This document shows, piece after piece, positions 52,339-61,335 of a DNA stretch of 64,000 nt. This DNA comes from Cohnella lubricantis. GTDB lineage: Bacteria; Bacillota; Bacilli; Paenibacillales; Paenibacillaceae. The stretch lies in the NCBI RefSeq assembly GCF_014212015.1, contig NZ_JACJVN010000077.1, positions 1-64,000 on the forward strand. Direction: 5' to 3'. The position numbers and the translations under genes are program-made. Numbering within the stretch: the stretch's first letter is position 1; each line of letters opens with the position of its first letter. The notes beneath the pieces were generated by a model that saw only the letters and a program-made list of their open reading frames with translations, ran no database searches and was not told where the DNA came from.

Positions 52339-53064
52339 TTAGTCCGCTTCCTCCAAACGACGCGCGTCAAGGCTTGCTCGGCTGCGCTTCTCCAGCAGCA
52401 GCTCCGCTACCGGCAGATCCTCCGGCGTCGTGATCTTCAAATTTAAATAATCGCCGCGAACGATCGCCACCTTGCGCCCCATTCGCTCGAGCAGCATCGT
52501 GTCGTCCGTTGCGGCAGCCCCCTCTAGCTTCGCCGCGCGGTGAGCGTTCAGCAGCTCCTCCCGGGCGAAGGCCTGCGGCGTCTGCACGGCCCATAGCGTA
52601 CTGCGGTCGGGCGTCGCGGTCATGAACCCTCGCTCGCCCTCCACCTTGATCGTGTCCTTCACGGGCACGGCCAGCGCGGACGCCCCATGGCGCTCCGCCT
52701 CGCGGCAGCAAGCCTCGATCTGCTCCGGCGTCACGAGCGGGCGGGCGGCATCATGCACAAGCACGCCTTCCGTATCCAACGCGGCCAGTCCCGCATATAC
52801 GCTGTCCTGCCGCTCGGCTCCTCCAGGAACAATCGTCTTCACTTTGCGCAGCGCCGGCTCCAGCTCCTGCACAACCGCCTTAGCCTTCGCTTCCTCTCCC
52901 GGGGCGACGACGAGAACGATGCTCTCCACCGACGGGCTGCTCCCGAACGCCTCCAGCGCATAGGCCAGAACCGGCCGCCCGGCGAGCGTCAAGTAAGGCT
53001 TATTATCGGAAGCGCCCATCCGCGTCCCGCGGCCGGCTGCGACGACAACAGCTCCCCACTTCAT
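52339..53064 (-). CDS. ispD: 2-C-methyl-D-erythritol 4-phosphate cytidylyltransferase
   Basis: MEP-pathway enzyme forming CDP-methylerythritol. Nucleotide-binding [41 protein letters not shown] and a TDDTMLLE site are present in 241 residues. ispD-ispF-gltX form an operon. The 37-nt gap upstream of its start is followed by a terminator from the PIN-TRAM gene, so its own promoter must be short or lie in that region; I cannot see it clearly. Confidence 0.97.
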   Translation of the reverse strand: MKWGAVVVAAGRGTRMGASDNKPYLTLAGRPVLAYALEAFGSSPSVESIVLVVAPGEEAKAKAVVQELEPALRKVKTIVPGGAERQDSVYAGLAALDTEGVLVHDAARPLVTPEQIEACCREAERHGASALAVPVKDTIKVEGERGFMTATPDRSTLWAVQTPQAFAREELLNAHRAAKLEGAAATDDTMLLERMGRKVAIVRGDYLNLKITTPEDLPVAELLLEKRSRASLDARRLEEAD

Positions 53065-53101
53065 GCTTCAGACCCCTCTCGCAACCGCGACTATACAGCA
53101 C

Positions 53102-53131
53102 AAAAAGCGGGACACTAAGAGCGCGTCCCGC
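53102..53131 (-). terminator. Terminator after the PIN-TRAM gene
   Basis: Minus-strand GCGGGAC pairs with GTCCCGC, followed by TTTTTGTG. It stands only about 40 nt before ispD. Confidence 0.85.
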
Positions 53132-53155
53132 CCATATTCTTATAATCATACCGCT

Positions 53156-54262
53156 TCAGAGCGCTTTTTCCAATAGTTTCGGCTTCGCGAAGATCATTCG
53201 TCCCGCAGATGTCTGCAGAACGCTCGTCACCAGCACTTCCATCGTCGTGCCGATGAAGTCCCGGCCGCCTTCGACGACGATCATCGTGCCGTCGTCCAAA
53301 TAGGCGACGCCTTGGCCGTGCTCCTTGCCATCCTTGATCACTTGAACGACAATCTCTTCGCCGGGCAGCACCACAGGCTTGACCGCATTGGCCAGATCGT
53401 TGATGTTCAGCACCGATACGCCCTGCAGCTCACACACCTTGTTCAGATTGAAGTCGTTCGTCACGACCTTGCCGCGCATTGCCTTCGCCAGCTTGACCAG
53501 CCTGCTGTCCACTTCTCCCGCTTCCTCGGCAGCATCTTCGTAGATGAGCACCTTCACGTCGAGCTCCTTCTGAATCTTGTTCAGAATATCGAGCCCGCGG
53601 CGGCCGCGGTTGCGCTTGAGCAGATCCGAGGAATCCGCGATGTGCTGCAGCTCTTCCAGAACGAATTCGGGGATGACGAGCGTGCCCTCGATGAATCCGG
53701 TCTTGCAAATATCGGCGATTCGGCCGTCGATAATGACGCTCGTATCCAGAATCTTGTGGTGCTCGTACTTCGGTTCTTCCTCGAGGATAGGCTCCGCCGG
53801 ACGGCGCGAGTGGATCCAAGCGGCCGCCGCCTCGTTCTGTTTGCCGATGCCGATGCGCAATCCCGCATACCCGAGGAACAATGCCGCCAGCGCGCCGATC
53901 AACGCGCCTACGCGAGGAATATCGGACAGGTACGGATACGCGAAGGCCGCTACGGCAAGTCCCGACAAGCCGCCGGCCAGCCCGCAGGCCAGAGCCGAGA
54001 TAGGCAGCGCGGACAGCCGGTCGATGCCGCGCTGCAGCCCTTGGGAGAGCGCGCCGGCGAACGACGTCGCGATCAGGAAGCCGAGCATCGCTCCGATGGC
54101 CATGCCCATATAGCTGCCGGAGCTTGCACCTCCGCTCCCTTGGGCGGTCAGAAGCGGATTCGTCCACGATACTCCTCCGGCCGACCGCCAAGAAGACACG
54201 CTTTGTCCGATAAGCGTCCCGATCAGCAATCCCGATATTTGGATCATGCGTTTCATCATCAT
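53156..54262 (-). CDS. PIN and TRAM domain membrane protein (YacL type)
   Basis: Four hydrophobic segments in the N-terminal half are followed by a PIN nuclease-like domain starting [20 protein letters not shown] with acidic residues in [14 protein letters not shown] and TNDFNLNK, then a TRAM RNA-binding domain (residues about 300-360, VYLDDGT-like segment [16 protein letters not shown]). This is the B. subtilis YacL architecture. Catalytic acids look intact, suggesting a membrane-bound RNase, but no substrate is known. ATG at 54262, eight bases after AAGGAG; 368 residues. In Bacillus this gene directly follows disA; here pssA and a divergent gene intervene. Confidence 0.92.
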   Translation of the reverse strand: MMMKRMIQISGLLIGTLIGQSVSSWRSAGGVSWTNPLLTAQGSGGASSGSYMGMAIGAMLGFLIATSFAGALSQGLQRGIDRLSALPISALACGLAGGLSGLAVAAFAYPYLSDIPRVGALIGALAALFLGYAGLRIGIGKQNEAAAAWIHSRRPAEPILEEEPKYEHHKILDTSVIIDGRIADICKTGFIEGTLVIPEFVLEELQHIADSSDLLKRNRGRRGLDILNKIQKELDVKVLIYEDAAEEAGEVDSRLVKLAKAMRGKVVTNDFNLNKVCELQGVSVLNINDLANAVKPVVLPGEEIVVQVIKDGKEHGQGVAYLDDGTMIVVEGGRDFIGTTMEVLVTSVLQTSAGRMIFAKPKLLEKAL

Positions 54263-54390
54263 AATAATCACTCCTTCATTTGCCTATCTGCTAGTATGTT
54301 CCAATTTCCCGCTTGTTAACCTCTAATTGGATCATGATGCGCAAACTTCCCGGATGCGCCCAAATTGCTCGCCAAATCCGGTTAATCCTT

Positions 54391-54419
54391 TTGAAATCAA
54401 GGAGTCCATGCTCTATAAT
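54391..54419 (+). promoter_or_regulatory. Sigma-A promoter of the MazG-like gene
   Basis: TTGAAA (54391-54396) and perfect TATAAT (54414-54419), spacer 17 nt, about 46 nt before the start at 54465. Confidence 0.85.
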
Positions 54420-54464
54420 GAGAGGTGGAAATGTCAAAAAATTACGGTAACCGGGGTGGAACGG

Positions 54465-54860
54465 ATGAGCGCATCATCGCTGAAGGAATTTCAGCAGCAG
54501 GTATCGGAGCTGTTGCTCCGTCACCGCAGCCTGCTCGACGTCATGACCAAATACAGTCAGTCGAACGCCTCCGTGAATCGGGCCGTATCCAAGGCGATAA
54601 CGGAATGCGGCTGTATTGAACTGAACGCCCGCAACCAAGGCTTCTCCGAAGACATGGAGTTCGACGAGGCCAAGAAGCAATCCAAATCGCACATGCGCGG
54701 CCATCTATGCGAGCATTGCCAAGACATCGTTCGTTCAGAGCTGGGGAAGAACCTATTCTACATGTCGGCGATGTGCAATCTGCTCGACATTAATCTGGAT
54801 GAGGTCATCTCGAAGGAATCGGAGAAGTGCTCCACGCTAGGATTCTTTAACATGACTTAA
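54465..54860 (+). CDS. Uncharacterised MazG-like small protein
   Basis: 131 residues, all-helical. The C-terminal ELGKNLFYMSAMCNLLDINL resembles the second helix region of MazG-type NTP pyrophosphohydrolases (ELGDLLFY...), but the acidic catalytic pair is degenerate and two cysteine clusters (ECGC near 49-52 and CEHC near 87-90) are present that MazG lacks, hinting at metal binding. From memory similar short Firmicute proteins are filed under DUF1573; I cannot confirm that. GGGGTGG precedes the ATG at 54465, and a consensus promoter stands upstream. It is divergent from the PIN-TRAM gene and convergent with pssA. Confidence 0.8.
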   Translation: MSASSLKEFQQQVSELLLRHRSLLDVMTKYSQSNASVNRAVSKAITECGCIELNARNQGFSEDMEFDEAKKQSKSHMRGHLCEHCQDIVRSELGKNLFYMSAMCNLLDINLDEVISKESEKCSTLGFFNMT

Positions 54861-54880
54861 GATCAACACTATAATCGAAC

Positions 54881-54912
54881 AACGCCCCGGCGTCTGCGGA
54901 CGCTGGGGCGTT
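54881..54912 (+). terminator. Terminator-like hairpin after the MazG-like gene
   Basis: AACGCCCCGGCGTC pairs with GACGCTGGGGCGTT, one mismatch. The T run behind it is weak (TTGGTTCGTT). Confidence 0.7.
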
Positions 54913-54948
54913 GGTTCGTTCCAGGCTAAATTCGGTTGGACTGGACAT

Positions 54949-54970
54949 AAAGAAAGCGCCTGACGGCGCT
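54949..54970 (-). terminator. Terminator of pssA
   Basis: Minus-strand AGCGCC and GGCGCT pair around GTCA, followed by TTCTTT. Confidence 0.75.
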
Positions 54971-54980
54971 ATCGGGCGGT

Positions 54981-55721
54981 TCATGCGCTATGCTCGGATG
55001 GAGCTTGCTCCTCCGTATTAGCCGTTCTCTTCCGGCGCCGTCTGCGAGGCATCAAACGCTCAACGTTTTTTTTTAATCCCCACAAGGCATAGATCAGCAA
55101 CAGGGCCAGAATGAACTTCGGAATCGCCTTCGGGAATTCGAAGGCGAGAATGGCAGCCAGCGCGACAACGATCGGAATGGCCCACACGGCCGTGCGCGGC
55201 AGCCCCAGCTTTTTGAAATTCGGATATTTAATATTGCTTACCATCAAGAAGGACAGCGCCAACGAGCTGACAAGCAGCAAGTAAACGTTCAGGTCTCGAT
55301 TGAATAGCGCCAAAGTCGCCAGCACGCCTCCGGCAGCCGGAATCGGGAGGCCGATGAAGTAACCGGGAACGCCTGAGATGACATTGAACCTCGCCAGACG
55401 AAGCGCGCCGCAGATCGGGAAGATCGCTGTGATGATCCAGGCGAGAGCCGGGCTAACGTCGGTGAAGGCGGCTTGATACATAATAAATGCGGGAGCTACG
55501 CCGAAGGAGATGACGTCGGACAAGGAATCGAGCTCTTTGCCGAATTCGCTCTGGGCGTTCAAAGCCCGCGCGACGCGTCCGTCCACTCCATCGAGAAGCA
55601 TAGCGATGATCACCAACAGAGCAGCGCCATTCGCCCGGTCGTTAAACGCCAAGATGATGGAGAGAACGCCGAGGAACAGATTGCCCACCGTAAACAAGCT
55701 CGGTATTGATTTTGTGATCAT
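54981..55721 (-). CDS. pssA: CDP-diacylglycerol-serine O-phosphatidyltransferase
   Basis: Makes phosphatidylserine, precursor of phosphatidylethanolamine. The CDP-alcohol phosphotransferase signature DG(x)DGRxAR ... G(x)3D(x)3D is complete: Asp44, Asp47, Arg49, Arg52, Gly61, Asp65 and Asp69. About six to seven membrane helices and an Arg/Lys-rich C-terminus follow, 246 residues. No psd is adjacent; it may be elsewhere. In B. subtilis pssA is at another locus, so this placement beside disA is lineage specific. Confidence 0.93.
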   Translation of the reverse strand: MITKSIPSLFTVGNLFLGVLSIILAFNDRANGAALLVIIAMLLDGVDGRVARALNAQSEFGKELDSLSDVISFGVAPAFIMYQAAFTDVSPALAWIITAIFPICGALRLARFNVISGVPGYFIGLPIPAAGGVLATLALFNRDLNVYLLLVSSLALSFLMVSNIKYPNFKKLGLPRTAVWAIPIVVALAAILAFEFPKAIPKFILALLLIYALWGLKKNVERLMPRRRRRKRTANTEEQAPSEHSA

Positions 55722-55831
55722 TGGTTCACCTCGACTTTACTATGCCCATACCTGATCAGCCATATCAATTCGGAATGGGATAACGGGGCAGAAGCAGACA
55801 CCCCAAATGCCATCTCCCAATTGTAGACCCC

Positions 55832-56923
55832 TTAAATCTGTCTGTCAATAAACACCTGCTCTTGAATCCGCTTCAAGCCTTCCTTGATCGACCGCGCCCG
55901 GACCTCGCCGATGCCGTCCACTTCGTCAAGCTCTTCAATCGAAGCGAGCATCATATGCGGGAACGCGCCGAAGCGCTCCACGAGGTTGTGAATGATAATG
56001 CTCGGGAGCCTCGGAATCTTGCTGAGCATCCGGTAGCCGCGCGGCATGAAGCCGTCCTCGGCGACCGTATTGATCGAGGCGTAGCCGAGCACCCGAATGA
56101 GATGAGCGGTGTCCAGCAGCTCTTCGGAAGTCATTTTCTTAAGCGCCGATTGGATCTCCTTGATCTTCTCGTCGCTTGGATCGCGCGCGTAATCCTTGAG
56201 CAGCAGACGGGCTTCCTCCTCGGCCGAGCCGACCAGCTCGACCATCTGCATGCTGATGAGGCGGCCTTCGTTGCCGAGCTCCAGCACATAGCGGCTAATC
56301 TCCATCTTGATCCGCAGCAGCATCTCGGCCCGCTGGATGACGTACGCCACTTCGTGCATCGTGACGAGCTCCTCGAATTCCAGCGCAGACAGGTTGGTGA
56401 GCGCTTGCGAGTAGACGGCCCGGTACTTCTCCAGCGTCTGAATGGCCTGATTGGCCTTCGTCAGAATGACGCCGATCTCCTTAAGCGAATAGCGCAGACT
56501 CCCCTGGTACAGTGTAATGACGTTGCGCCGCTGCGAGATCGAGACGACCAGCTTGCCCGTCTGCTTGGCGACCCGCTCCGCCGTCCGATGCCGAATACCC
56601 GTCTCGATCGACGAGATATGCGGATCCGGGATGAGCTGGGTGTTCGCGAACAGAATGCGCTTGGCGTCCTCGCTCAGGATGATGGCGCCGTCCATCTTCG
56701 CCAATTCATATAAGTAATTGGGCGTGAAGTCGCAATTAATGGAGAATCCGCCGTCCACCAGCTCCATGATCTCGGGTGAACAGCCAACGACGATCAAGCC
56801 GCCTGTCTTGGCGCGCAGCACGTTCTCCAAGCCGTCGCGGAACGGCGTTCCCGGCGCTACCATCTGCAGCAGTTGGTTCATCGTATGCTGTTGTTGCTGC
56901 TCTTTGTCTTTAGTCTCTTTCAT
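55832..56923 (-). CDS. disA: DNA integrity scanning diadenylate cyclase DisA
   Basis: Synthesises c-di-AMP and senses branched DNA. The DAC domain has DGA at 78-80 and RHRTAE at 111-116; a central helical spine and C-terminal helix-hairpin-helix motifs ([19 protein letters not shown]) bind DNA junctions. 363 residues. It starts 15 nt after radA, whose product is its known partner, so the two are cotranscribed. Confidence 0.98.
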   Translation of the reverse strand: MKETKDKEQQQQHTMNQLLQMVAPGTPFRDGLENVLRAKTGGLIVVGCSPEIMELVDGGFSINCDFTPNYLYELAKMDGAIILSEDAKRILFANTQLIPDPHISSIETGIRHRTAERVAKQTGKLVVSISQRRNVITLYQGSLRYSLKEIGVILTKANQAIQTLEKYRAVYSQALTNLSALEFEELVTMHEVAYVIQRAEMLLRIKMEISRYVLELGNEGRLISMQMVELVGSAEEEARLLLKDYARDPSDEKIKEIQSALKKMTSEELLDTAHLIRVLGYASINTVAEDGFMPRGYRMLSKIPRLPSIIIHNLVERFGAFPHMMLASIEELDEVDGIGEVRARSIKEGLKRIQEQVFIDRQI

Positions 56924-56938
56924 CTTCTGCTACGCCCC

Positions 56939-58306
56939 CTATTCCAACGCTGCCCGCAGCGCGTCCGCCACTGTCTTCACGGGAATCAACTGGATGCCCG
57001 CAGGCGGCTGCCATCCCTTCATGCTCATCTCCGGCAATATGACGCGTTTGAAGCCAAGCTTCAGCGCTTCCTTCACTCTCGTCTCCGCGCGCGAGACCGC
57101 CCGTACTTCGCCGGTCAGCCCCACTTCGCCGAAGACGACGTCGTACGGCTTCGTCGGCAGGTCGCGGAAGCTAGATGCGATACTGACAGCTGCCGCGAGG
57201 TCCGCGGCCGGCTCGTCGAGCTTGACCCCGCCGGCTACATTCACGTAGGCGTCTTGATTCTGCATGAACATGCCCATGCGCTTCTCCAGTACCGCGATGA
57301 CGAGCGAGATGCGTTGATGGTCCAGTCCCGACGACATGCGCCGTGGAGACGGGAAGTGCGTAGGCGCCACCAACGCTTGCAATTCGACAAGAACCGGCCT
57401 TGTACCTTCCATGCTGGCGACCACTGTCGAACCCGAGACGCCAAGCGGCCTCTCCGAGAGGAACAGCTCGGACGGATTCGTCACTTCGCGCAAGCCGCCT
57501 TCTGTCATATCGAAGATGCCGATCTCATTGGTTGAACCGAAGCGGTTCTTGACCGCTCGAAGCAATCGATAGGAATGATGGCGCTCGCCTTCGAAGTACA
57601 AGACGCAGTCGACCATATGCTCCAGCAGCCTTGGGCCCGCGATCGCGCCTTCCTTCGTCACGTGCCCGACGAGCACGGTGGCGACGCCGTTCACCTTGGA
57701 GATGCGCATGAAGTGCGCGGTGCATTCGCGGACCTGGGCGACGCTGCCCGGAGCCGAAGCGACGTCCGGACGGTAGACCGTCTGGATCGAGTCGATGACG
57801 AGGAAGTCCGGCTCTACGTCTGTGATCGCCTGCTCGATCAGATCGAGATTCGTCTCGCAGAGGACGAACAGCTTGTCGCTGAGCGCTCCCAGCCGATCGG
57901 CGCGAAGCTTCGTCTGCCGGACGGATTCTTCTCCCGATACGTACAACACTTTGAGCCCTTGACTCGCCAGGGCATTAGACGTCTGCAGCAGAAGCGTCGA
58001 CTTGCCGATGCCCGGATCGCCGCCGACGAGCAGAAGCGAACCGGGCACCAAGCCGCCGCCCAATACGCGATTTAGTTCATTCAATCCGGTCGGAACTCTC
58101 GGTTCTCGGCCGCTCTCTATATCTATGATGGATTTGGCTTTTTCTTTCGCGCGAGTAAGCTCTCCGCGTCCGACCGGAGCCTTGACTACCGTCTCCGCCT
58201 CTTCCAACATCGTGTTCCATGCGCCGCAGCCTGGGCATTTGCCCATCCACTTGGGCGATTCCGTGCCGCATTCGGTGCAGACGAATTTGACTTTGATCTT
58301 GGCCAT
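56939..58306 (-). CDS. radA: DNA repair protein RadA
   Basis: RecA-like branch-migration helicase. The C4 zinc finger (C10, C13, C24, C27), Walker [11 protein letters not shown] (95-104), the RadA-specific KNRFG motif near 255 and the C-terminal Lon-like domain are in order, 455 residues. It has its own promoter and is separated from clpC by the accessory glycosyltransferase operon, whereas in Bacillus it directly follows clpC. Confidence 0.98.
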   Translation of the reverse strand: MAKIKVKFVCTECGTESPKWMGKCPGCGAWNTMLEEAETVVKAPVGRGELTRAKEKAKSIIDIESGREPRVPTGLNELNRVLGGGLVPGSLLLVGGDPGIGKSTLLLQTSNALASQGLKVLYVSGEESVRQTKLRADRLGALSDKLFVLCETNLDLIEQAITDVEPDFLVIDSIQTVYRPDVASAPGSVAQVRECTAHFMRISKVNGVATVLVGHVTKEGAIAGPRLLEHMVDCVLYFEGERHHSYRLLRAVKNRFGSTNEIGIFDMTEGGLREVTNPSELFLSERPLGVSGSTVVASMEGTRPVLVELQALVAPTHFPSPRRMSSGLDHQRISLVIAVLEKRMGMFMQNQDAYVNVAGGVKLDEPAADLAAAVSIASSFRDLPTKPYDVVFGEVGLTGEVRAVSRAETRVKEALKLGFKRVILPEMSMKGWQPPAGIQLIPVKTVADALRAALE

Positions 58307-58355
58307 ATACGGCTCTCCTTAGGAATAAGGGCTTGCTTCATGCAAGCTTAATCAA

Positions 58356-58384
58356 AGTGTACCAGAATCGTCCAATCGGGTAAA
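58356..58384 (-). promoter_or_regulatory. Promoter of radA-disA
   Basis: Minus-strand TTTACC (58379-58384) and TACACT (58356-58361), spacer 17 nt, with an extended -10 TGG. Leader about 45 nt. Confidence 0.55.
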
Positions 58385-58423
58385 ACCCCCATCCAAGGGA
58401 TGCGGCTTCGGACACGATAACGA

Positions 58424-58445
58424 ACAAAAGCCGCTGCTCGGCGGC
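58424..58445 (-). terminator. Terminator of the glycosyltransferase operon
   Basis: Minus-strand GCCGC and GCGGC pair around six bases, followed by TTTTGTT. It ends the accessory operon just upstream of the radA promoter. Confidence 0.8.
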
Positions 58446-58451
58446 CCTTGT

Positions 58452-59141
58452 TCAGATCAACCAATCTTTATATTCCCGTACGAAAATCCGCCTGGCCTCC
58501 TCGTAGCCGATCAGCGGATTCAGGTCGGCGGCGTGGAGCGTCCACGGCGAATCCTGCCGAATGATGCCGACCTCATAACCCGCCTTCACGAACTCCATGC
58601 TCTGCGAGGTGTCGTAGAAGTGCCAGCCGCCGAACAGATCCCCCCGCCATGGCAAATCATATTGCGTCGCCATCCACATGCCGTCAACGACACGCACCGG
58701 CTGGTACTCACCCGAGACGGGCTTGAATTGGATAGGCATCGGTCCGTTGCCCGGGCGATCCGGCGGCCCAAAGAGCTTGCCGTAGGAAGTATTCGCGCAT
58801 TTGTGCCATACGGCGTCATTCGGAAGCGGCGGCCCGATGCCGAGCAGGCCGAGCAGCCCTAGCTGCGGATATGCCGTGAAGAGACGGACGACCTCACACA
58901 ACATCATCCGGTGGAGAATGAACACGTCCTGATGCAGGTAGATCTTAAACTTCGCATCCGATTGCTTCATCGCCCGGTTGTAGCCGGACGCCATGCTTGA
59001 CGCCCCTTCAATCGGCAAATATTCGATCTCGAACCCAGGCGGGACATGCAGCAGATTCATATACTGCCTCGCCTGAGCATAGAGCGGCGGATCATTGACG
59101 CAGCTAATCAAACAGATTTTGTTAGGCTTCAAGGCTGTCAT
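58452..59141 (-). CDS. Glycosyltransferase family protein, second copy
   Basis: GT-A-like glycosyltransferase of the group with an ISCVND opening and an HQDVFI motif in place of the usual DxD. 229 residues from the ATG at 59141, which overlaps the previous gene's stop (ATGA). A 64-codon upstream extension lies inside the neighbour and is rejected. Closely similar to the gene upstream throughout: shared LYxxARQYMN, VPPGF, SGYNRAM, QYDLPWR and FGGWHFYD. A tandem duplication is likely. Sugar donor and acceptor are unknown. Confidence 0.85.
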   Translation of the reverse strand: MTALKPNKICLISCVNDPPLYAQARQYMNLLHVPPGFEIEYLPIEGASSMASGYNRAMKQSDAKFKIYLHQDVFILHRMMLCEVVRLFTAYPQLGLLGLLGIGPPLPNDAVWHKCANTSYGKLFGPPDRPGNGPMPIQFKPVSGEYQPVRVVDGMWMATQYDLPWRGDLFGGWHFYDTSQSMEFVKAGYEVGIIRQDSPWTLHAADLNPLIGYEEARRIFVREYKDWLI

Positions 59142-59800
59142 CGGAGCCACTTCCCGTAATGCCTCACTAGAATATGACGATTCTCCTCGTAGCCGTTGAA
59201 GTCGAGCACGCAGTCGTGGACGCACCAGGGAGACACTTGCGCCGGCACGCCCACTTCGTATCCCGCTTCCCGAAACTCCAGGCTTTGCGAGACATCGTAG
59301 AAGTGCCAGCCGCCGAACAGATCCTCTCGCCAAGGCAAATCGTACTGCGTCATCATCAATAAGCCGTCGACGACCATGACGCTGCGGTAATCGCCGCCCA
59401 CCTTCAGGAAGTCCAGCGTGAACAAGCCATCCGGCTTAATGCCGTACACCTTCCCGTACCGGCGGGGCTCATCGTACCAGACGCCGGTTGGCGGCAGCCG
59501 TTCTGCGCCGGCCATGCCTAGCATGCCAAGCTTCGGATACTGCCGGAACAAGCGAATCGTCTCGAGCAGGAACTGCGGGTTCACAATGTAGACATCCTGA
59601 TGGATGAACACTTTGTACTTCGCATTCGTCATTCGCATCGCCCGATTGTAGCCGGACGTCAGGCTCGCCGCATCGGAGATGACGACGAACTCGGTCCGGA
59701 ACCCCGGCGGCACGATCAAGTGATTCATATATTGACGGGCCCGTTCGTACAACGCCGGATCGTTCACGCAGCTGATAAAGCAAATTTTCATATGATCCAT
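59138..59800 (-). CDS. Glycosyltransferase family protein, first copy
   Basis: 220-residue glycosyltransferase paralogue of its downstream neighbour. ICFISCVNDPALYERARQYM, SGYNRAMRMTNAKYKVFIHQ, then DVYI, and LFGGWHFYDVSQSLEFREAG are the conserved blocks; HQD probably holds the metal. No signal peptide or membrane segment, so a cytoplasmic enzyme. GGAG stands nine bases before the ATG at 59800. It follows a methyltransferase gene, suggesting joint modification of one glycan. Confidence 0.87.
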   Translation of the reverse strand: MDHMKICFISCVNDPALYERARQYMNHLIVPPGFRTEFVVISDAASLTSGYNRAMRMTNAKYKVFIHQDVYIVNPQFLLETIRLFRQYPKLGMLGMAGAERLPPTGVWYDEPRRYGKVYGIKPDGLFTLDFLKVGGDYRSVMVVDGLLMMTQYDLPWREDLFGGWHFYDVSQSLEFREAGYEVGVPAQVSPWCVHDCVLDFNGYEENRHILVRHYGKWLR

Positions 59801-59833
59801 ACGATATCGCTCCGTTTCCTTCTCCTGGTTCGG

Positions 59834-60505
59834 CTAGACGCCGGCGGCGGCATATCGCCGCTTCAGTTCGTCCGCATTCGCGATAGCGGCCGCAAGCTGA
59901 GGCGGGCAGCCCTTGGGACAGACGACGCCGAGGCCGAAGCAATGATCGAACTCCAGATGCGGATAGACCTTCAACTCGTCCCACAAGCGATGCACGCCGA
60001 ATCCATTGTCACGAACCGCGATGTCGTGAAGCAGAACGACGCCGTTAGCAGCCAACTTCGGCAGCCAGCTCATATAATCGTCCTTGGCCGCTTCATACGT
60101 GTGATATCCGTCGATATGAATCACGCCGGCCGAATTGTCGGCAATGAACGGCAGCGCCCCGGCGAAGGTCGTTCGCAGCAGCGTCGCTGTGCTTCGGTAG
60201 AACGCGTTAACGATAGCGTTGACTGTTGCGAATACTTCTTCGGAATAGCGGCCGGCATGATCGTCCCCCAGCCAAGTGTCGACGGCGATGCAGCGCGTGC
60301 CGGAGCCCGTATCGACCGCGGCCTGACAGAAGCTGTAGAAGGATATGCCCCAATGCGTCCCGAGCTCCACAGCCAATCCCGGCTTCAAATTCCGAATCAG
60401 GTCGTAGGCGAACCGCCGATGGCCTGTCCACGCAGACAGCGCCATGTAGTTCGGAATCAAGCTCTCGTAGCTGAATGCCGGATGGTAATATTGCCACTTT
60501 AACAT
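59834..60505 (-). CDS. Class I SAM-dependent methyltransferase
   Basis: 223 residues with a SAM-binding AVELGTHWGISFYSFCQAAV, an acidic IAVDTWLGDDHAG and VIHIDGYHTYEAAKDDYMSW, the Methyltransf_24-like pattern found in sugar and small-molecule O-methyltransferases. The HIDGxHxYE motif is the likely metal or substrate site. It sits 33 nt upstream of the first glycosyltransferase and 12 nt downstream of the acetyltransferase in a compact operon. A sugar substrate is inferred from the neighbours only. Confidence 0.87.
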   Translation of the reverse strand: MLKWQYYHPAFSYESLIPNYMALSAWTGHRRFAYDLIRNLKPGLAVELGTHWGISFYSFCQAAVDTGSGTRCIAVDTWLGDDHAGRYSEEVFATVNAIVNAFYRSTATLLRTTFAGALPFIADNSAGVIHIDGYHTYEAAKDDYMSWLPKLAANGVVLLHDIAVRDNGFGVHRLWDELKVYPHLEFDHCFGLGVVCPKGCPPQLAAAIANADELKRRYAAAGV

Positions 60506-60517
60506 CAGATCTCCCCC

Positions 60518-61096
60518 TCAACCGCGCGATGCGACGAGCCGTTCATAGAATCTGAATAAGCCTTGCACATCGGAGGATTGCAGCAACGGGATCGCCGCCT
60601 CGATCGACGCGAGCGGCCAATCCCACCACTTCATCTCGATGAGCCGCGCGATGTCCGCATCGGCGAACCGCCGGCGAAGCGCCTTGGCCGGATTGCCCGC
60701 TGCAATCGTGTACGGGGGGACACTCTTGCTAACCAGCGCTTCGGCTCCGATGACAACGCCGTCCCCGATCCGCACACCGGACAGAATGGTCGCGCCCGTG
60801 CCGATCCAGACATCGTTGCCGATGACAATGTCCCCTTTGGACTTGGGATGCCCTTGAAGGGGCGCATATTCCGGCAGCAAGGAATTGAAGGGGTACGTCG
60901 TTGCCCAGTCGGTTCGATGCTCGCCGCCGAGCAGAATCGTCACCCGTTCGGCGATGGAACAGAATTTGCCGATCGTTAACGTGCTGTCCTCGCCCCAATG
61001 CCGAATAACAGGCGCACCGTAACTGAACTCGCCAATGACGGCGTTGCTGGCGACGGTACGATGCGGGAATTGCGAACGAAGCTGCATTAAACCCAT
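60518..61096 (-). CDS. CatB-type (xenobiotic/sugar) O-acetyltransferase
   Basis: Left-handed beta-helix acetyltransferase, about 192 residues. The conserved GGEHRTDWATTYPFN loop with the catalytic histidine, then hexapeptide repeats (IVIGNDVWIGTGATILSGVR, IGDGVVIGAEALVSKSVPPY) and AAGNPAKALRRRF are the CatB/VatD family pattern. Members acetylate chloramphenicol or streptogramins, but many act on sugars in polysaccharide clusters, which fits here. The ATG at 61096 follows GGGGGAG at 11 nt; ATG 61105 or a GTG at 61108 are alternatives. First gene of the operon. Confidence 0.88.
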   Translation of the reverse strand: MGLMQLRSQFPHRTVASNAVIGEFSYGAPVIRHWGEDSTLTIGKFCSIAERVTILLGGEHRTDWATTYPFNSLLPEYAPLQGHPKSKGDIVIGNDVWIGTGATILSGVRIGDGVVIGAEALVSKSVPPYTIAAGNPAKALRRRFADADIARLIEMKWWDWPLASIEAAIPLLQSSDVQGLFRFYERLVASRG

Positions 61097-61148
61097 ATAT
61101 CGCATCACTCCCCCTTAGCTCATGAACGGTTGCTCCATCCCGCTACCG

Positions 61149-61157
61149 TAACATATG
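61149..61157 (-). promoter_or_regulatory. Possible mother-cell sporulation promoter (-10) of the accessory operon
   Basis: Minus-strand CATATGTTA at 61149-61157 fits CATAnnnTA, the sigma-K -10 consensus, about 55 nt before the acetyltransferase gene. No clear -35 element is seen at the right distance. No convincing sigma-A promoter was found in the same gap either. Confidence 0.25.
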
Positions 61158-61287
61158 CATGTCCGGCGCCGGCGGCTTGGATCATAACCCCGCCCGCAGT
61201 TCAAGAATGCGGACAAACCGCCGTCTCTTGTCCATTCATCGCCGAATAGCATTCCTTGGCCATTGAATTCCGCCTCTCATACAATAA

Positions 61288-61322
61288 GCGCTCGCCGAGG
61301 GATCTCTCCTCTCGGCGAGCGC
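61288..61322 (-). terminator. Terminator of the 61-residue membrane protein gene
   Basis: GCGCTCGCCGAG pairs perfectly with CTCGGCGAGCGC around 11 bases, followed on the minus strand by TTATTGT. Confidence 0.8.
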
Positions 61323-61335
61323 CGCTGCTTGCCTC

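Noticed and set aside
59142-59333. 64-codon upstream extension of the second glycosyltransferase
   Set aside because: It lies inside the coding region of the first copy in another frame; the ATGA overlap at 59141 is the natural coupled start.
60518-61096. Chloramphenicol or streptogramin resistance gene
   Set aside because: The CatB-like fold alone does not show drug acetylation; the operon partners point to sugar acetylation, so a resistance label is not justified.
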